This document shows, in pieces, positions 1 through 11,714 of a stretch of DNA of 64,000 bases (positions are counted from its first letter, which is position 1; each line of letters starts with the position of its first letter). The stretch is taken from contig OU342808.1 of the NCBI GenBank assembly GCA_910591455.2, forward strand, positions 19,581,714 through 19,645,713, given 5' to 3'. The notes under the pieces are model-generated. The model was not told the DNA's origin. It worked only from the letters and a program-made list of their open reading frames with translations, and did not search any database. Both the position numbers and the translations under genes were made by a program. Source of the stretch: Pholis gunnellus. Lineage: Eukaryota > Chordata > Actinopteri > Perciformes > Pholidae.

Positions 1-3000
1 AAACCCAGCCGCCGCTGCTGCCACCCAAAGTTGACAGGTACAACCAGCTGAAGAGTCAGCTGACGTCCAGCGAAGGTAAGAAAACGCAGGAACAAAGTGT
101 CCCTGTGTTCAGCAACAACTCTCCCTCTCTCCTGTCAGTCGTCATCAATCCCATTTCTCTTTGTTGCCAAGCAGCAATTCCCCAAACTGCCTCTGTGCAT
201 CACCACTATCCCAGTGTGTGACTTGCCTCTAGTTTAGCGTGATAAATGGCCGTCTCAGTGGCAAATCAATTGCCTTTTTAATGCCATGCCGGAGAATAGG
301 TGTGATTTGTAATAAGGAGGCGAGTCCTGCTCACTGAATCAGCACCAGAGTAGAGATTTCAGAGTGAATCATTGCAACATGAATCACCACCTTCTTCTAT
401 CCTGGTGGCGTGTAGCAATGAAGCCACATGGAGGGATGGGAGAGGAATACGCTCGAGAATCAGGAACTAAAACATGACTGACTTCCTTTTAGAAGTCATC
501 TGTGTGAATTAGAAACAGTGACATATCCTGTTGTGGTGGTGGTTTAACAGCTAAGAGCATTAACCAGTGGGAACGTCTTCTTTATAATGTTGCATTCAAT
601 AGTCAATCAAATATAGTGTGAACCTGCAACAGCAGGTTCCCTCCAGAGGATCTCCAGCGCCATGGCGCATTAAATCAGGGAGTGAACGCGTTCTGCTCTT
701 CAATGGAGCACCATCACTGCCTGGTGGTACTTCAAAGTACTGCAGCCTGTCTAAATGGATCGCCTCCCTTTTTAAAGGCAAATTAGAGGAAACAGAACAG
801 GCTTTGACCGACTACCATGCCACTCCAATTCATTTTAATTCTTGCTGATGATGTGTGGTTCAAAAACTAATGACCTACAGCCTTCTTTACTGTGATGATA
901 GAATTCAGCTCAGGTCTTTTCTTTTCTCCCAGAACTGTCTTTCAATCAGTGCCGTGTAATAGAGGCATTTCTATTACCTGCACAGTGTTAACTCTGGTCC
1001 TCTTTCTCTGTGTGTGTTGTAGATAGTTCTCTTTCTGGAAAGACCCACCCTTCCACTCCAGCCATGTACAAATTCAGGCCGTCCTTTGGCACCATGCCTA
1101 AAGTCCACTACCACACTGCTGGAGACAAGGTAAGGCATGATTTGTTTGGCACTTATGTAAGATGTATATTCTTAATATAGTATAATTATTATGTTGCTAT
1201 GATTATTAGCTCTACCATATAGCCAGGGGGTTATTTCCTGTTGCAAAAGCCTCAGTAGCAGTTAAGCACAATGACTTCAATCATATTTGATTTGACGTGT
1301 TTTGCTACTCAGATTGTCATGCCAGATGACCGGAAGACCTCGGCCATCTTGGAAGAGGGTGTCCGTGGTCATGACTACCGATCTGAGCCAAACCTGGACC
1401 TGCCTGAGTACACCAATACTCCTCTCCACCGCACCTTCCAGTCATCTCCCCTCCAGCTGGACGCTGACCCCATCAACTCCCACTCTCTCAGCCTGAAGCA
1501 GGGTCACCGTCGGCCAGAGAAGGGCCAACTCTCAGCCCTGCAGCCGCAGACGGTCACGCCGTACAAGAGCGTCTTTTCACCCAACACGCTCTCCAACCGT
1601 AACGGCAGCTTGTCTTATGACAGCCTGCTTAACCCCAGCATCTCCCCAGCCACTGCCAGTGAGTGCATGGCCCACCGTGGTATGCCCACCGTGGGGTTCC
1701 ACTCGCCCTACCTGCCCACCAAAATGTGCCACATCCGGGAACCTGACATGCAGAGGCACCAGGTCACCCCCGCCTACAGTCCAGTGATGCCACCCAGGGG
1801 GGTGGGCAGGCAATCCCCTCACCTAAGGGAAAGGGACCCATCCCCGGTGCGCTATGACAACCTCTCCCAGACCATCATGGCCTCCATCCAGGAACGAAAG
1901 GAGATGGAGGAGAGGGAAAAACGGCAGATACTGCATGGGCGCTCCCAGACCCATATCTATGCCCAGGACTCTGTCGTGTTTGATGGGGGCTATGGCCTAC
2001 CCCCCAATGCTTGCTACTCAGATGGGCCTCGTGGCCCTGGCTCTAGAGGCCCAACACCCCCAGCTTATGGAGGCTCCAGGGACAACCTGATGGGGGTCGG
2101 CCTGGTGAGCTATGGGCAACGAACCCCCGTTTTGCGCCATGCCGGCTCCACGCTGGGTCGTGCCCCCAGGACTTCGACCACCTCCCTGCACACAGATCAC
2201 ATTAGCAGCAACAGCAGCCAGAGCAGGGCCGCTTGCCCCGAGGGCCTTTATCGTTCCCCGGCCCACCAGCCCCACTCCCCTGCTATGCCCCGATCCCCCT
2301 CCTACTCCCACCAGAAACTCTCCTACATCAGTGCCCATGAGAGGACAGACTCACCTCGCCTGGGGGGCCCAAGGTATGAACCCTAACGTTACACCTGTGG
2401 GACTGCATGCATTGTACTGAGCAAAAAGGGGGACTGGTGGGCATTGAATGTATTCCCACTGGAAATCCTGCTCCTTCTGCTGGACACAGCCGGCAGTACA
2501 TGGGCACTAGTATACTCTCACTTACTTAGGCAACGTATAGCATTTGTAAAAAGTGTATGTATTTGTTCAACTGTAATGTCCATTTATTCATGTTAAGTAA
2601 CAGTCTGGTGTGAATTATTATGTTCTGTTCTAATTAATGTTTGCCTTTCTAGTAAAATATCCATTTTTGTATTATTTTACAAATTAATAAAGTTGTGTAA
2701 TTCCTCTCATTTCTTTTTCTTTTGCATGCTTTTCACCTACTCGTCTAACATTTCCACGCCTTCTGCCTCACTAACAAGTACACTTTGAACTAATCATCCA
2801 TGTTGCTATTTTTTTTATGTTTGGTGGTTTGAAACTGTTTGACGACTGATCTGCATGTCGCCACAACCTTTATCGTTTGGTTTGTGTTTTATGCCTTTGC
2901 CTCTTTGTGGTGAATACTTACCCTTGTTCTTCTCTTTTCACTCAGAGATGCCATGAAAGTTAACGGGCAGATGGACTGCCACCCCAGTGCCAAGGGTTCC

Positions 3001-3078
3001 ACCATCAGCCCCAGTCGCCACAGTAATGTCAAAAAGGTGACGGGTGTAGGAGGCACCACGTATGAGATATCAGTGTGA
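1..3078 (+). CDS. zdhhc8: zdhhc8, palmitoyltransferase, C-terminal part (5' part off window)
   Basis: Last four coding exons: 1-75, 1023-1129, 1313-2373 and 2946-3078 (stop 3076-3078), each joined by GT-AG sites with matching phases (1, 0, 2). They encode 458 codons of the long cytosolic tail: a proline-rich start (LLPPKVDRYNQLKSQL), a large Ser/Pro-rich exon (DLPEYTNTPLHRTF, PVRYDNLSQTIMASIQ, a short charged helix ERKEMEEREKRQI) and the end VKKVTGVGGTTYEISV. Both the tail and the terminal EISV match the ZDHHC5/ZDHHC8 subfamily as I know it; the 22q11 neighbours make ZDHHC8 the better choice over ZDHHC5. Family knowledge: a membrane S-acyltransferase using a DHHC cysteine-rich domain, acting on neuronal and trafficking proteins, with a C-terminal type II PDZ ligand. 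The four membrane helices and DHHC motif must lie upstream of the window. A zdhhc8a/zdhhc8b paralogue cannot be distinguished here. Confidence 0.92.
2374..2945 (+). other. zdhhc8: zdhhc8 last intron with a possible intronic poly(A) site
   Basis: Donor gtatga at 2374 and acceptor ctcag ending 2945. Reading on through the donor adds only Y-E-P and a stop at 2384-2386. An AATAAA at 2686-2691 is followed by a T-rich stretch (2701-2724). Retention of the intron with cleavage there would give a protein ending GGPRYEP, without the last 44 residues and the EISV PDZ ligand. That isoform is an inference. Confidence 0.45.
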
Positions 3079-5830
3079 GCAGGGACACTGCATGGACCTC
3101 CAATGACAACAACCACCCTCCTGCAAAGAGATTCTCTCCTGTTATTTTAGTCAAGAGTCAGGGGCACATAGCGCTCCCTGTTTTGGGATTTATTGTCCAA
3201 TCAGAGGACCTGTCTGCCCTTGTGTGGGTCCGTCTAGCCAAATGCCTGTGTATGTTCGTACCAGAGGGGTGGTTTGTCAGTTGATACCGCTGCCGGCTGT
3301 ATGTGTGAGGAGTGTCTTGTCGTTAACATTTTGTCATCTCATCATCTTGGTTGTAAGAGGGGAACGTTAATGGTATTACTTTTGTGTCTCAGCTGTGGTC
3401 ATGAAGCGTTTAGTTGTTCCAAATGTCACACAAACTTTTCTCTAGAAAGCACTGAAGGCTGAACAGAAACACTACAGATGAATTAAACACTGACATCCTC
3501 ACTGTGGACTTTTGGGAGAAGAATAAAGTCCTTTCCAAGTCATTTGACCTCAAGGTGCTTCACATTAACTTGTACTGTTCATGCCATCGCCAGCGTAGCT
3601 TTGAGAAGTGATGGAGGACCGATCCGTTAGATCAGCACCAACTGCATTTGCAGGCAACACAAGATAAAAGAGTTGAGAAGCAGGGTAAGGGGCTATCGAG
3701 AGAGGGAAGTCATCGTATCAGGTCTGGTGGTTGCATTCCAAATACATTGAGAAATGCGTGTTGATTAAAAGTAAGATACAAAAGACAAATTGAATTCCTT
3801 CTTTATCAAAAACAAATTTCTCAGGAATGAATGCAACCAGCAGAGATGCTAGTTGATATTAATTCATAGGCTCCTTCTTTGTCTCAGATTATTAGGGTTT
3901 GAATATAGCTTAGCGCCTTTTATTCACTTCACAAAGGTGCAGTGCATCATCATAGGCCTCTGTTTGTTTTAGTGAAGTTCAGTTCGGGGATTTCAACATG
4001 ACACAAGTGCTGGGAAGATATATTGGCCTCATCCCAAGAGTTCAGAAGGAGTCCAGCCTTGCACAACCAAAACTTTCTGTTTGTGTTGTGTCAAAAAAAA
4101 AAGAAGATAACTTGTTTAGTGTGTAAGTTGTTTGTGTTATAATCATAGGAATAGAAAGGTGTAGAGAAACAAGCCATTGTCCCATGTAGTAAAATGAAGA
4201 TAACTGGTCACCCATTTATTATTTTGTAGTTTTTTTTAATGGTTTTTCTTTTTCTATAGCCAGCCTTTCAAAAGCTATGTTTGATACATTTTTTATAGTT
4301 AATTAAGCCTGGAATGGATGTCTTATTTTGAGTGGAGTTTTTTGTTGATAAATTATAAATTCAGTTAATAAATGAGGTCATTATAATGGGTAGAAATCCA
4401 TGAAGTAAATATAGCTAGTTTTCCCTTGCAGTGTAAAGAAAAGGTATGATGAAATGTAATTACAAGTTATGTGATTTGAGCAAGTGAAATATTTAATTTA
4501 GTCGTCGACTCGTGAACAGTCAACGACTTGCCAATGTGTGCTGTACACAAGTCAAGGATTGGGCTTTCAATAGATGCTGCTTTGAGATTTCAGTGCCAAA
4601 AAAGGCTACGCACCCCTTCATTTCTCAGAGACGGTAGATGGGTGACATTGCTACTATGTCACAGTGACATCACGAAGACTGAAAATATCAAATCAATCAA
4701 TTTGCAGCAGCTGTCTGGTACAGCTTCAGTATTACCCGACACTCAAGAGATGCAAGACTTTTTTTTTTATTGTTTTTTGCTGTTAATTGAAAAAAAGTTA
4801 CAGAACATGTATTACTTTTCGACCATAAAAATGAACTGATAATATCCAAGTGGACGGTTTTTATTTATATTTTGCACCAACTGAATATGAAAATACATGG
4901 ATGTAAATTGGTAGATTTGGTCCAGCTACATTTGTATGAAGGATAAACCGTTGTTGCCTTTTAATAAGAGGAAAAGCTACCTTTCACACACAACGACACG
5001 TGGCTCGGTGAAACACTATCGTACAATAGGGGACAATGAATTAACATTCGTGTTTTGTATGGAGCAGAAAATGGCAGGAGTGACACTTGTGGGAAACTTA
5101 AGACTGGGTAAGACAGTTCTGAAAGAAAGGCCAGCGTGCAAGGTAATGAATGAGCTTGCTTAGTTATGAAATGACATCACTTTTTACAGGATCTTTTTTC
5201 TTCCCATTTCTGGTGCATTCATAGATTCCTTTCTCCTGAGTGTGAAGTCCAGTAGCTGTGGTAGAGTCGGATGTTATCGACGCACTCGCTGTAGTAACAA
5301 CCGTCTGGCTTGCATGGTCTCACTCAGCTGCCTTACCATGAACATAGTAATGTGAAGTAACAGGATACTCTATTCAAGTCATGTATTTCTGAATGGTTAA
5401 ACATTGTTGCTGTGGTATAACAGGGATACTTTTTTGGCAAATCTGATGGGTAATTGTCAGCGTTAACGGCTAACTGGAACATCTTGAAATACATGAAGTG
5501 TTAGCTGCTAAGTTGCCTGAAAACACCCCCATCTATCACGACCACATATACAAACACTATCGATGTCATTCCTCCTTAAGATGACTGCCATTAGTCCAAT
5601 GATCTTTTTTGGGGATGGACATCACTGCAGGTCAGGGACCCATTCCTGACAGTCAGTAATGAATCTGTTTTATCAGCCATGAGCTGATTTTATTTTTTGA
5701 AAACGTATAGAAAATTCAGTATGTATTAAAATATAGAATATACTATAAATGTAAGAGTTCCTATTTTTGTGAAGAGGAAATATTTCCCAATGACCTGAGC
5801 AGAGTAAATAAAGTTTCCAACTCTTTGACT
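3079..5830 (+). other. zdhhc8: zdhhc8 3' UTR
   Basis: About 2.75 kb from the stop to the most distal AATAAA (5807-5812). Earlier AATAAA copies at 3522-3527 and 4367-4372 could give shorter UTRs. It is A/T-rich with poly-A and poly-T runs and has a small inverted repeat at 4501-4527. I see no coding exon in it; short open frames here show no recognisable motif. Confidence 0.7.
5807..5812 (+). terminator. distal poly(A) signal of zdhhc8
   Basis: Canonical AATAAA followed by a T/G-rich stretch. It is the last such signal before the oppositely oriented ranbp1 3' end about 200 bp further on, so it likely marks the end of the long zdhhc8 transcript. Confidence 0.6.
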
Positions 5831-6034
5831 GATTCTTGTGAATTCAAAAGACACATTGATATTAAGGTCCGTCTTTAATATGCCATAGATGTTAATAGAT
5901 GAATTGACTTTTTAAAAGTCAAAATGCAAAGTAGTCGTTTGCATATAACCAGCCACACTATCTTGACACAATCGTGCTTCATTTATACCTGCATATCTTA
6001 CCGTTAGCTACAAGAGATTTTTACATGAATGCAA

Positions 6035-7090
6035 ACATGGTCTTTGACAGCTTTTATTCGAAGGTGGAGCAAACATTTCCAATCATTTGAGTGCAAATGA
6101 AAAGCAACATTTCATCCATATACATGTATTTACAGATGCACTGGCACTTTAGAGGCAAGGTTAAGAACTCAATTAGTGGAAAGAAAAGGAGAAGGTGGTG
6201 AGCACACAGATCAGATAGGGCACACTGTTACATATACTCTACATGCTTTAAGTCTGGGAATGTTATGATCTAAAGGAGGCATTTAAGTCAGAGCATAGCT
6301 GCACCAAACTCCGATGAACCGTTGACTTTGGACTTCATGGTTTTCAGATAATTCAAAAAAAAAGAAGAAAAAAATGAAATGCTTCTCTAAGTGCATCTGA
6401 TCTCCTATCAGTTAGCATCAGTGGACACTGCGATCTGCAGTACACATCTGATGCCACTCAACTGTCTGGAGTGGATTCCTCTTCTATTCAGTTCCCAACA
6501 GAACTAATGAAAGGAGGAACCAAGAAAGAACTACTTCTACAAGGCATCCACTGAGAAGTCTTCACCGTACTTGTTTCTAGCAGTGGAAGCGTGGACAGGG
6601 TAAGAAGGCCCACTGAGATGCATCATGGGATGTTATATGTATAATGCACCTCCATAATGCCTGGTCCCTGACTCTGTGCTGCTAACAAGCAGGCTACATT
6701 ATCCTCTCCCCCTACAAACAAACTCTGCTTCAGAATAACAAAACAAAAGAAATACCCCAATGTGGGAATTATCACTATCACAAGCCTCTGTTCACAGTTT
6801 GTTAAATGTAACATTGAACTGTTGATGACAAGGATGGAAAGCGTCTACAGTCCATGGTGTGGTGCAAAGAGGGAAAGGGGTCGGCTGCTTCTTGGTTGTT
6901 TTTTTTTCATAAATTCGCTATCTTGTATTTTCCCCTCAGTGGCATCAAGGACTTGTGATCTTGAGGCAAAACAAATAATAATAAAAAAAACTAATAATAT
7001 GCAAGTGTCCAAATTCAGTTCATTTAGAGTCTATTGTAGAAAAAGAGGAAAACTGATAAATTGAAGATCAGCAAAGCAAGTTCTTGGTTC
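6035..7090 (-). other. ranbp1: ranbp1 3' UTR
   Basis: About 1.05 kb below the ranbp1 stop (7091-7093), reaching a minus-strand AATAAA (plus-strand tttatt at 6053-6058). No coding content was recognised. The exact cleavage point is inferred from the signal. Confidence 0.6.
6053..6058 (-). terminator. poly(A) signal of ranbp1
   Basis: Reverse complement reads AATAAA; it is the only canonical signal I noticed below the ranbp1 stop. Convergent with the zdhhc8 signal at 5807. Confidence 0.55.
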
Positions 7091-10000
7091 TCAATTCTTC
7101 TCAGCCTTCACCTCCTTTTTCTCATCTTCTTTCTTCTCAGTCTCCTTTTTCTCATCTTCTTTCTTCTCGGTCACCTTTTTGACCTCTTTCTTTTCATCCG
7201 ACGCCTTGTCTTTTACAGAGAGTTCCTCCAGCTTCTCTGCCACTTTGTTTGCGCTCTCAGTGTTGCCTGCGGCAAAACAGTGAAACGTACAGTCAAATAA
7301 AGAGCTGTGAAAAGTTTGAACACAATTCATTTGCTTAGCGTGTACATTTGTCTTTACAGATCACATTCCCAGTGTGTAGCTTTGTTTAAAATGACATTTG
7401 GAATGAGAGGCCAGTGAAGAGTCATACCTGTTGTGTTAACCTGATAAATCTGAATTGTAATGTAGCAGAGCATAAGGACACCAGCCTTTTAAAAAGGTAG
7501 TAACGTGTTACATTCTGCGTGGTCATATAGCAGTCATAAAAAGTTCCAGGCTGGAGTGAACAGCAAAGAACAGAGTTGAGCCTGCATTCTTATGAAACTT
7601 GTCATGTAAGACATGTTACCCCTTGTTGGAATTATATTTAAAACAGCACTCAAACCTGAGTAGAGCAGTGTAACCAACACCACATTTGTTAAAAAAACAA
7701 AGAATATGGCGTTAGTTTCATGTACCTGTTCCCTCCAGAGTTTTTCTGACCTCCTCCTTGCACTCGTCAAACTTCCCCTTGAACTTTTGAGCATCTGTAA
7801 ACAGAACAGAGTTGGTGAACATTCACATCAAGATGCTGCTGTACGATTGCAAATGTAGCATTAATAAGCAGCCCCACTGGCCAAACGGTGGAACTGTGGA
7901 GCTTCTGGGACTTTGTTGCCCAAAGTTTAGATGCAGAAAATGGGCTTCTTACAGGCGTTTGTCACTACTTTCAAGTATAACATTGGACTAAAATGTATAA
8001 AGACTTACTTTCTGCATTTAAAAAGCGTATTGCCAGGAGTTCAGGTTTGGGGCTTTCGTCGGCATAATCTGCTAGTGTGTTCCACACCCATGCCCTGTCA
8101 CTGCCAGCATTGGGCTTCAGCTCCATGGTAGGTACAACTGTAATCCACAAGAGGGAACACTTTGAACACTTTGAAGGCAGAGATGAAAGCATTTAGAATA
8201 TATGAGGTCATCGTATTAAGTGGTTGCACAACTATCAGCTGGAAATTGTTGGACTGCATTTGCTTAACGGCTAACTGTATAAGCTAAACATTTTGATTAG
8301 TTCGGTACCATTTCAGTTGTTACCAAAACTACTGTAAAATAGCAACTGAACTCACTGTGATGATTGGCACAAATCTTCAAGGTTCGGTCTCTCCTCATCA
8401 GCAGACGGATTGTGCCCTTCTCTTTGTGTTTCAGCAGCTTGACGTCACCGGTTCCTCTCTCCTTCCACTCCGGTGGGTCGTTCTCGGAGGCAAAACGATA
8501 TAGTTTAGCCCGCCTGGGGAAAATATGATATGGCTTTCATAAATACAATGTGCTGTCTGCTCAGCAACATGAATAACAGATTACAGCACTTGATACAAAT
8601 AACATGCGAGGGAACAAAAGGAGTCACGAGTGTATTAAAACAACTTACATTTTAAAGAGTTCCTCCTCATCCTCCTCTAATGTTTTCACATCCTGCTCAG
8701 GAAGGGACACGATCGGCTCAAATTGGGGATCATGATTAGAGTCTTCTACATTTTCTGCAGTGGTCTCATGCTCTTCCTGGTCCTAGAAGGAAAGAAAAGC
8801 AACGAATGCGTGAACTTAAAGCAAAAAAAACTTCCACTTATCTGTGTCAGACATTGAGTAAATTAAAGAAATTAGGCATGTGGATTAGATCAGTATGATT
8901 CTTTAAACATTCACTGGAACACAATGACCAACAGGCCATGAATGCTTCAATGGAGGGATTTAAGAGCTCATTGGTTAAGTAAAGCTTTTGTATGGGAACT
9001 GGCAGAGCCTTTAGTAAATCACTACTGCTGAGCACAGCATCTGTAGTTCAATTTGGGGTTGCATGTTGTCACATTACGACTAAACATACACTACGAATAT
9101 GGCAACACATGCTCTTCATACAAAAAAAAAACCCGGCTTAGGTTTAAGATGGCTAACTTATCCACACAAAGGGCGCAGGTTCATGACCCGTGGGAAAGTG
9201 AAAAGACCCACTGTGAATAACTGTTTAGTGGGATTTTTAAGAAACTGAACAAACGCGGGGGACTTTCCTTCCACCCCTACTTCTACACCATTATGCTTCA
9301 CTAGCTAGCTGTTAGCACGCTAGCTACATCCGCTGCGGGAGGTATTTAAGCTACAAAAGCCAGTGACTTTACAATAAAATGCTATAACGGTATAATTCAT
9401 TTAATAGAAGGCAGTGGCTTTAATGGTGGTTGTATAAAAACGTTTGGTTTTGTTACAGTTTTACCTAATTACTGTTAGTAAATAGTTGTTCAACTTTGTT
9501 TTTCTAAGACAACTCATTGTGTAGTTGCCCAGCTAACGATAGTTAACGAGGCCTTTCGCTAGCAGGCTAGTCGAGCGCTAACGGTGATCGGTTCACTTTT
9601 CACACCGCGGTGGGTTTCGTTAACTAACACCACCGTTAATTTGACAAGACATTCAGGTGACACGGTTTTAAGGCTAACTGACACTCCACTCACAGTAACA
9701 TTGTTACTGCCAACTGCCCGATTATACGCAGTCACTGCCTCCGGCGCCCTGCCATTAAAGCTAACGTTAGCCAACAAATGTTAGCAACTTGTCGTGCTTG
9801 GCAGACAAAGACTTGAAACGCAGGGATCATCATCGTCTTTGGCCAGCTGGTTACATGTTAAGATTGTTAAATACCCCATTCAAAGTACTGACGACTGCAA
9901 CAGTTATCGTTAGCAGTTGTGTGCACATCGCCTCCATAAGCAGCTAGCCAATGACCAGTATATGATGCTAATGTTAACATGCTGACTGGCTGCACACTTC

Positions 10001-10309
10001 ATGCTTTTGAGCGCATCAACATTAACTCAGAAGAAATACGTACGAGTATAAAATCTAGCACAGGGCATTTCTAGTTGCGCTTTAAACTTTCATTACATCA
10101 CATGGCCTCGAAAACATTAAAATTAACGTTAGCTCATACAGCATCACGAAATACATCATTGTCGGCATTTCTCGCTCGCAGCTTCCTTTACAAAACTTTG
10201 ACGCATTTCGACATATAAAATATCAGGTTTGCCATCAAATTTCGATTCAAAGGCGAACATAGTGCAACGGATGACCTAAAATGCGTGACCTCACCTTCGG
10301 GTCTGCCAT
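7091..10309 (-). CDS. ranbp1: ranbp1, Ran-specific GTPase-activating protein co-factor
   Basis: Six coding exons on the minus strand: 10309-10295 (MADPK), 8782-8649, 8513-8356, 8137-8009, 7794-7726 and 7266-7091 (stop 7091-7093). All junctions are GT-AG and phases agree; the product is 226 aa (human 201). Residues ~35-160 form the Ran-binding domain, with the family motifs EEDEEELFKMRAKLYRF, EWKERGTGDVKLLKH, MRRDRTLKICAN and GSDRAWVWNTLADYADE. Near the C-terminus KVAEKLEELSV matches the nuclear export signal of human RanBP1. Family knowledge: it binds Ran-GTP in the cytoplasm, raises RanGAP activity and helps release export cargo. The lysine/glutamate tail is longer than in mammals because of a tandem 10-residue duplication. 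It lies head-to-head with trmt2a and tail-to-tail with zdhhc8. Confidence 0.96.
7112..7171 (-). repeat. 30-bp in-frame tandem duplication in the last ranbp1 exon
   Basis: Two adjacent 30-base units (7112-7141 and 7142-7171) differ at a single base. In the reading frame each encodes the ten residues TEKKEDEKKE, so the acidic/basic tail of RANBP1 is lengthened without a frame change. Confidence 0.9.
7382..7650. repeat. 265-bp dispersed repeat, copy 1 (ranbp1 intron 5)
   Basis: Matches 23052-23314 in the same orientation. From TGAGAGGCCAGTGAAGAGTC onward I count about ten mismatches and a 3-base gap over some 240 bases. Both copies begin near TTGTTTAAAAT and end near ATATTTAAAAC. No coding content or clear target-site duplication was found, so the class is unknown. 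Confidence 0.85.
8783..10294 (-). other. ranbp1 intron 1
   Basis: 1.5 kb between the MADPK exon and exon 2. It contains runs rich in gctagc/gttagc words around 9300-9560 and 9760-9960 (for example ctagctagctgttagcacgctagct), typical of low-complexity fish intron sequence. No further exon was recognised. Confidence 0.7.
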
Positions 10310-10395
10310 ATTAATTTAGATGTTTGTAGATTATGGAAGTAGTTAGATAGATTCAAATCCCAGACTGGCCGCCGTTTCCCCCCTCAGCTGCTCTC

Positions 10396-10402
10396 ACTTC
10401 CT
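10396..10402 (-). promoter_or_regulatory. ETS-type site near the ranbp1 start
   Basis: ACTTCCT on the plus strand (AGGAAGT on the ranbp1 strand) about 90 bp above the ranbp1 ATG, within the CpG-rich block. It is a motif match only. Confidence 0.4.
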
Positions 10403-10410
10403 GCAACGGC

Positions 10411-10418
10411 TTTCGCGC
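10411..10418. promoter_or_regulatory. E2F-type site in the ranbp1 promoter
   Basis: TTTCGCGC fits the E2F consensus and lies about 100 bp above the ranbp1 start codon. Mammalian RanBP1 is known to be cell-cycle controlled through E2F, which makes the match credible, but occupancy is not shown by sequence. Confidence 0.5.
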
Positions 10419-11136
10419 GCCGAATTTCCTACGTATGCCCGCGCGTCCACATTGTGAAAACGCGCGCGCCGCCTCTCTAGTCTTTGCCTGTATCACAAAT
10501 CACACTTGAGAAAATGCTGTTTTTATTGAAAATACATACTGCAAAAATGATATGCTTTAATAAATTGAAATGTAAAACGTTAGATGGTGAATCTTAGGAT
10601 ATTCTATGCATAGAGAGAAAAGTCAGACTGGATCAGCATAAATTAAGCAATAAGGCAAGGATATCAGTAAAACATTGTTGTGCAACAAAGTAATGTCTTC
10701 TAATTTTGGTAATATGTTAATTAAATAAGCTATGAGCCCTTACTGGCCCTCTTTTCCCACCGTCTGCACATTTATTCACTAACATGCAACATTTGAGCAC
10801 AGTATAGTTTGAATAATGAAGGGCCTGAACTACATTTTGTTACCTCTATCATTTTAGTTTATAACGTGCTGTTGTGGAGCATTTGGTAGGTCTACAGTTT
10901 TAATAAAAAAAAACATTTTCACTTGGAGATAAATAAAAAAGGTTAAAAGAAGTTGAAACAATGAATGGTAAACAGAAATCGTTTAAACGCATTTTTTTAA
11001 ATGAGTAATTTCACACTGTATACAAGGACATGTAAATGTAAAGTACGGAGAGAGACGATAATTTCCCACTGAAGAAGATGGACCTTTTTTAAAAAGACGA
11101 CTACCACTTTAAATGAGTTCACAGTTCTCGCCGCTG

Positions 11137-11142
11137 CACGTG
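11137..11142. promoter_or_regulatory. E-box CACGTG just above trmt2a exon 1
   Basis: Perfect palindromic CACGTG about 12 bp above the first ATG of the probable trmt2a first exon. This is a motif match, position suggestive only. Confidence 0.35.
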
Positions 11143-11149
11143 GTTAAAT

Positions 11150-11203
11150 CAACATGGCAGCGCCCTGTACACTTCTGTGAGAGTGGACGTTGAATATAGA
11201 AAG
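11150..11203 (+). other. trmt2a: probable trmt2a exon 1 (5' UTR) with a short upstream ORF
   Basis: A donor AAAG|GTAGGT at 11203/11204 can splice to the acceptor TTTTCACAG ending 11701, just before the trmt2a coding exon. The stretch has an upstream ATG (11154) encoding only MAAPCTLL before a stop at 11178-11180, so it could act as a uORF. The 5' end is not defined by sequence. Confidence 0.45.
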
Positions 11204-11714
11204 GTAGGTTCATGAAATACATTGTCTCGACTTCAATCGACTGTGACCGTTGCTGATATTTAGCACGCCTGGAAACAGTAAGTTGTTAGTTATTAAAACG
11301 GATAATGGCGAATCGTTTTCTTTAAGCCAGGAAGAACGCAACTTCAGTGTATGTTATTTGCCACCTCAGCCTTCAGCGAACATAAAATACCTCGTTGAGC
11401 AGTACAAGTGCCAAAACTCAAGTCCGTAGAAGCAGTTATTGCATTTACATAAAAGCAATTTTAAGTTGTAAACGTTCCTTTTTTTCCCCTTTTCAACGTT
11501 ACATTTAGATTGTAAAGTTAATTGAGACCATTATAACAAGTTACAATGTCTCAACCAAGCTTGATATTTGAGCACAATCTGTCCAGCTATCGTTTGATTG
11601 TAAATAAAAACTGTCTGGTACTGTTAAAAACTTGTTTTCACATATTTATTCGTTCTGAATGTAAGATCAGTATCAGTCTGCTAATCGGCTTATTTTCACA
11701 GCATCAACAGAGTG

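Larger units (their letters stand above)
10310..11153. promoter_or_regulatory. divergent ranbp1/trmt2a promoter region
   Basis: About 840 bp separate the ranbp1 start codon (-) from the probable trmt2a first exon (+). The ranbp1 side (10370-10480) is rich in CpG and CGCG words, unlike the A/T-rich surroundings. In mammals the two genes share the bidirectional HTF9 CpG-island promoter; the head-to-head order here is the same. The start sites themselves are inferred. Confidence 0.7.

Noticed and set aside
1271..1312. Upstream start (MTSIIFDLTCFATQ) for a separate protein at 1271
   Set aside because: These codons lie in the intron before the acceptor at 1311-1312; the open frame simply continues into zdhhc8 exon sequence.
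7061..7300. Leucine/phenylalanine-rich plus-strand open frame
   Set aside because: It is the antisense of the lysine/glutamate-rich last exon of ranbp1; the open frame follows from the AAG/GAG-rich codons.
10340..10360. GATTCAAATCCCAG resembling a tRNA T-arm in the ranbp1 5' region
   Set aside because: No acceptor stem, D-arm or anticodon arm can be fitted around it.
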